From Ornithinimicrobium sp. INDO-MA30-4 (GTDB lineage: Bacteria > Actinomycetota > Actinomycetes > Actinomycetales > Dermatophilaceae), in the NCBI RefSeq assembly GCF_021535045.1, contig NZ_CP091056.1:2108001-2172000 (forward strand): DNA of 64,000 nt. The letters are read 5' to 3'. Every line of letters starts with the position of its first letter. Position 1 is the first letter of the stretch. Both the position numbers and the translations under genes were made by a program. A model generated the notes under the pieces. The model made no database searches. It worked only from the letters and a program-made list of their open reading frames with translations, and was not told the origin of the DNA. This document shows, piece by piece, positions 62,145 through 64,000 of this stretch.

Positions 62145-62738
62145 TCAGATGAACTCCCATACAATTCCCCCAGCGCAACTCACCGCGCCAAACACACCGA
62201 GACGCCTAACGACGAACTTTACGGCGTTCTTAGGGGTTGCAAGGTAGCGGACGAGGGCTTCAAATGACATAGCGCCGGCACCCCCGAACCCAAGGCAGGC
62301 GCCAATGACTCTCTTCACCGTGGGGTTAAGAATCCCGTTAGCGGTCATAGTGTCCTTGCCAACCGTGGTGGTGCTCGGCAATGTCCCGCCAAGTTCGGCC
62401 ACGACCTCGTTTTGGTCGTTCAGGACACTGATGACACCCGATTCTTCATACTGTAACTCTTGTGCTGAGTCCGGAAGCGTGGCCTTGCCGTACGAAGCCA
62501 ATCCAGTATTGATGGTCTCCACCATGGAGGGTGTCAGAACTTCTGCGTCATGAACTGACTCCGCTGCACCGGGAAAATTCGCTGCTTGGTGAGGAGTGTT
62601 GTGCACAGTAGCCAAAGTTTGATTATTGCTGGACGCCCCAGAGGCATCTTCGCTAGCCATGGAGGCGCCAGGAGTAGCTGTCATCAAGAACGCCGCAGCG
62701 GTCAGTGTGACCAGCCCGTTTCGTAGGTGTGTCTGCAT
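62145..62738 (-). CDS. Small secreted protein with Gly-rich hydrophobic C terminus
   Basis: A 197-residue protein. The signal peptide reads NGLVTLTAAAFLMTATPGAS, with cleavage near MASEDA. A polar middle region follows. The C-terminal about 65 residues contain VIGACLGFGGAGAMSFEALV and RRLGVFGAVSCAGGIVWEFI, with two cysteines and Gly-rich amphipathic helices. That layout recalls pore-forming bacteriocin precursors; no named family is recognised. Two tiny membrane-protein genes lie immediately upstream in the same direction. Confidence 0.65.
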   Translation of the reverse strand: MQTHLRNGLVTLTAAAFLMTATPGASMASEDASGASSNNQTLATVHNTPHQAANFPGAAESVHDAEVLTPSMVETINTGLASYGKATLPDSAQELQYEESGVISVLNDQNEVVAELGGTLPSTTTVGKDTMTANGILNPTVKRVIGACLGFGGAGAMSFEALVRYLATPKNAVKFVVRRLGVFGAVSCAGGIVWEFI

Positions 62739-62761
62739 CGTTGATCCCCTTCAATGTTCTT

Positions 62762-63034
62762 TCAGAGTGTTTTCTCACCGGTCAGCATGATCCCTGCCAA
62801 GATGCCGTTCCCCGCGGCAGATGCAGCAATGATCAGCGGTATGTATCCACCGAACCCATCATCAGGTGGCATGCCCATGGAGAACAGGATGTATGCGCAA
62901 GCCCCGAGAATGATGCCAAGAAGTATTACCTTGGCTTCCCTTTTGGTGTCCTTCTCCGTGGATTGGTTGTCACCGAATACTGCTTGCTCATCTGGTCCAT
63001 CAAGGCCCAGCCACTTGCTCAGTTTTGTTGTCAA
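62762..63034 (-). CDS. Small membrane protein, possible immunity partner
   Basis: About 90 residues with two membrane helices (VILLGIILGACAYILFSMG and IPLIIAASAAGNGILAGIML). The start is probably TTG 63034, because GAGGTG lies six bases upstream. The in-frame GTG 63043 would overlap that ribosome binding site. It lies 23 bp upstream of the secreted protein gene. Confidence 0.6.
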   Translation of the reverse strand: MTTKLSKWLGLDGPDEQAVFGDNQSTEKDTKREAKVILLGIILGACAYILFSMGMPPDDGFGGYIPLIIAASAAGNGILAGIMLTGEKTL

Positions 63035-63107
63035 GTTGTTCACCTCTTTCTCGGTACTTCGTATTGAGAAACGAATGTTGGTGGCCATCCACCCCAGCGT
63101 TGGCCGA

Positions 63108-63308
63108 CTACGGGCGAAACGACGATTCTGCACGTCGCAGTCGAATAGCAGCGACGCTAAAGGTGATACCCAAACCGGCGAGCGCAATCATCAGCCAGCC
63201 ATTGCTTTGTCGGGTGGCGTCAAAGAGTGACGGGACCATCCAGATCAGTGCGGCGCCGGATATTGCTAGTCCGACCACGCAGATCACAAGTAGCCATGGC
63301 GTCTTCAT
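63108..63308 (-). CDS. Small two-helix membrane protein
   Basis: A 66-residue protein starting MKTPWLLVICVVGLAISGAA, with AAGGAGG eight bases before ATG 63308. The second helix is WLMIALAGLGITFSVAAI. It has a basic C terminus. It heads a three-gene unit ending with the secreted protein. Confidence 0.6.
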   Translation of the reverse strand: MKTPWLLVICVVGLAISGAALIWMVPSLFDATRQSNGWLMIALAGLGITFSVAAIRLRRAESSFRP

Positions 63309-63447
63309 CGCGACCTCCTTCAGGGAGCAGTTTGCGAGGGCGGTGATGTTGATGTCACTCACGTTATGAATTGAGCACCTGAGGCGACAGGGCCAAAGGG
63401 TCTAACCATTTGTCTAGGTTTTGGGCCAGATGAGCCCGAAAGGTGGT

Positions 63448-64000
63448 CTAGGCAGGCAGGTGGGCTTCAACCACCCAGTGATCATTGACCGGACCCGCTG
63501 TTGCCGATCCACCCAAAGCTGAGGCGCGCTCACCAATACCGATGATTCCCTGCCCCGAGGTGAGGGAGGGATGCAGGGACTCCCGTTTGCGAGCGAGCGC
63601 GATCTGGGACTCAACCAGGACCGTGACCTGTTCTTTGTCCAGCCTGACGGCAAAATCGCAGCGGCTGCCAGCCGGAGCGTGTTTGCTGACATTCGTGAGT
63701 GCTTCTTGAGCAATCCGGAAGGTGGCCTGCTTCGTTGAGGGGCGCAGGCTCTCCCAGCCCGTCAGCGCGTACTCGGCCTTGACGTCGAATCCGACAGCAG
63801 CGACTCGTGCGACCAGGGTCTCAAGGGCCCCGGGAAGTCCCAAGGTGGTGAACGTTGCGTCCAGACTGTGCCGTGTTCCAACGTCCCCTTCGGAGCGGAG
63901 CACGCCGAGCAGGGCGCGCAGCTCAGTAAGGGCGGAGCGCGAAGTCTCATTGACCTGGCGTAGGACCGCCTGTAGCTCTTGTGGGTCATCGCTTCGGCGA
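63448..64000 (-). CDS. NarL-type sensor histidine kinase, partial (5' end outside window)
   Basis: Contains the end of the dimerisation helix (VNETSRSALTELRALLGVLR) and the HATPase domain. The N box is RIAQEALTNVSKHAPAG and the G box is GQGIIGIGERASALGG. The phosphorylated His lies beyond the window. The pattern is that of two-component kinases partnered with LuxR-type regulators; the regulator gene is not in the window. Confidence 0.9.
   Translation of the reverse strand, partial: RRSDDPQELQAVLRQVNETSRSALTELRALLGVLRSEGDVGTRHSLDATFTTLGLPGALETLVARVAAVGFDVKAEYALTGWESLRPSTKQATFRIAQEALTNVSKHAPAGSRCDFAVRLDKEQVTVLVESQIALARKRESLHPSLTSGQGIIGIGERASALGGSATAGPVNDHWVVEAHLPA

Overview
The window comes from the chromosome of a high-GC actinobacterium (Actinomycetota). 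The order trxB - anti-sigma factor - sigM - murJ - DUF6049 - NUDIX - cca, then a class A PBP, PadR regulator and inositol-phosphate synthase, then rpsF-ssb-rpsR-rplI, is the near-origin synteny known from Streptomyces and relatives (in Mycobacterium the two halves flank oriC). MurJ carries the actinobacterial pseudokinase extension. No rRNA, tRNA or CRISPR array is visible. Single-base frameshifts occur in many conserved genes, including cca, ssb, ino1, murJ and the sugar dehydrogenases. I read these mostly as sequencing or assembly errors and annotate such genes as one CDS each.

Layout. 1-12.2 kb: trxB (partial), the sigM/anti-sigma pair, murJ, DUF6049, NUDIX, cca, a quinone oxidoreductase and a small membrane protein. 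12.15-28.9 kb: an acyltransferase-3/SGNH gene split by a complete Tn7-like transposon at 12622-27280. The element has TGTCAGCGG inverted ends and an exact 5-bp duplication, TGATC. Its leftward operon encodes TnsA, TnsB, TnsC and two different TniQ proteins, and continues by ATGA-type overlaps into an unknown gene and an XRE/ImmA-IrrE-type peptidase. The cargo includes an HNH protein, a HIRAN protein, a Cys-rich protein, a small membrane protein, a ribbon-helix-helix-like protein and a HEPN-like protein. A second copy of the left end lies inside the element at 13846, in the same orientation, so the element looks like a composite or a tandem-insertion remnant.

28.8-34.4 kb: a GT87-like mannosyltransferase, class A PBP, PadR regulator and ino1. 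34.5-54.7 kb: a surface-polysaccharide island. It holds several glycosyltransferases (two very large), an intact acyltransferase paralogue, two TupA-like ATP-grasp proteins flanking an asparagine-synthase-like protein, two nucleotide-sugar dehydrogenases and a TagG/TagH-type ABC exporter. Together these suggest an exported acidic glycan decorated with acyl groups and possibly amino acids, resembling teichuronopeptide.

54.8-60 kb: a stand-alone biotinyl carrier, a YcsI-family putative hydro-lyase, a succinate-semialdehyde dehydrogenase divergent from a C45-family hydrolase with two identical-architecture operator dyads between them, a small HTH-like protein and an alpha/beta hydrolase. 60-62 kb: rpsF-ssb-rpsR-rplI with a strong terminator. 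62-64 kb: a small secreted protein, two tiny membrane proteins and the C-terminal part of a NarL-type histidine kinase.
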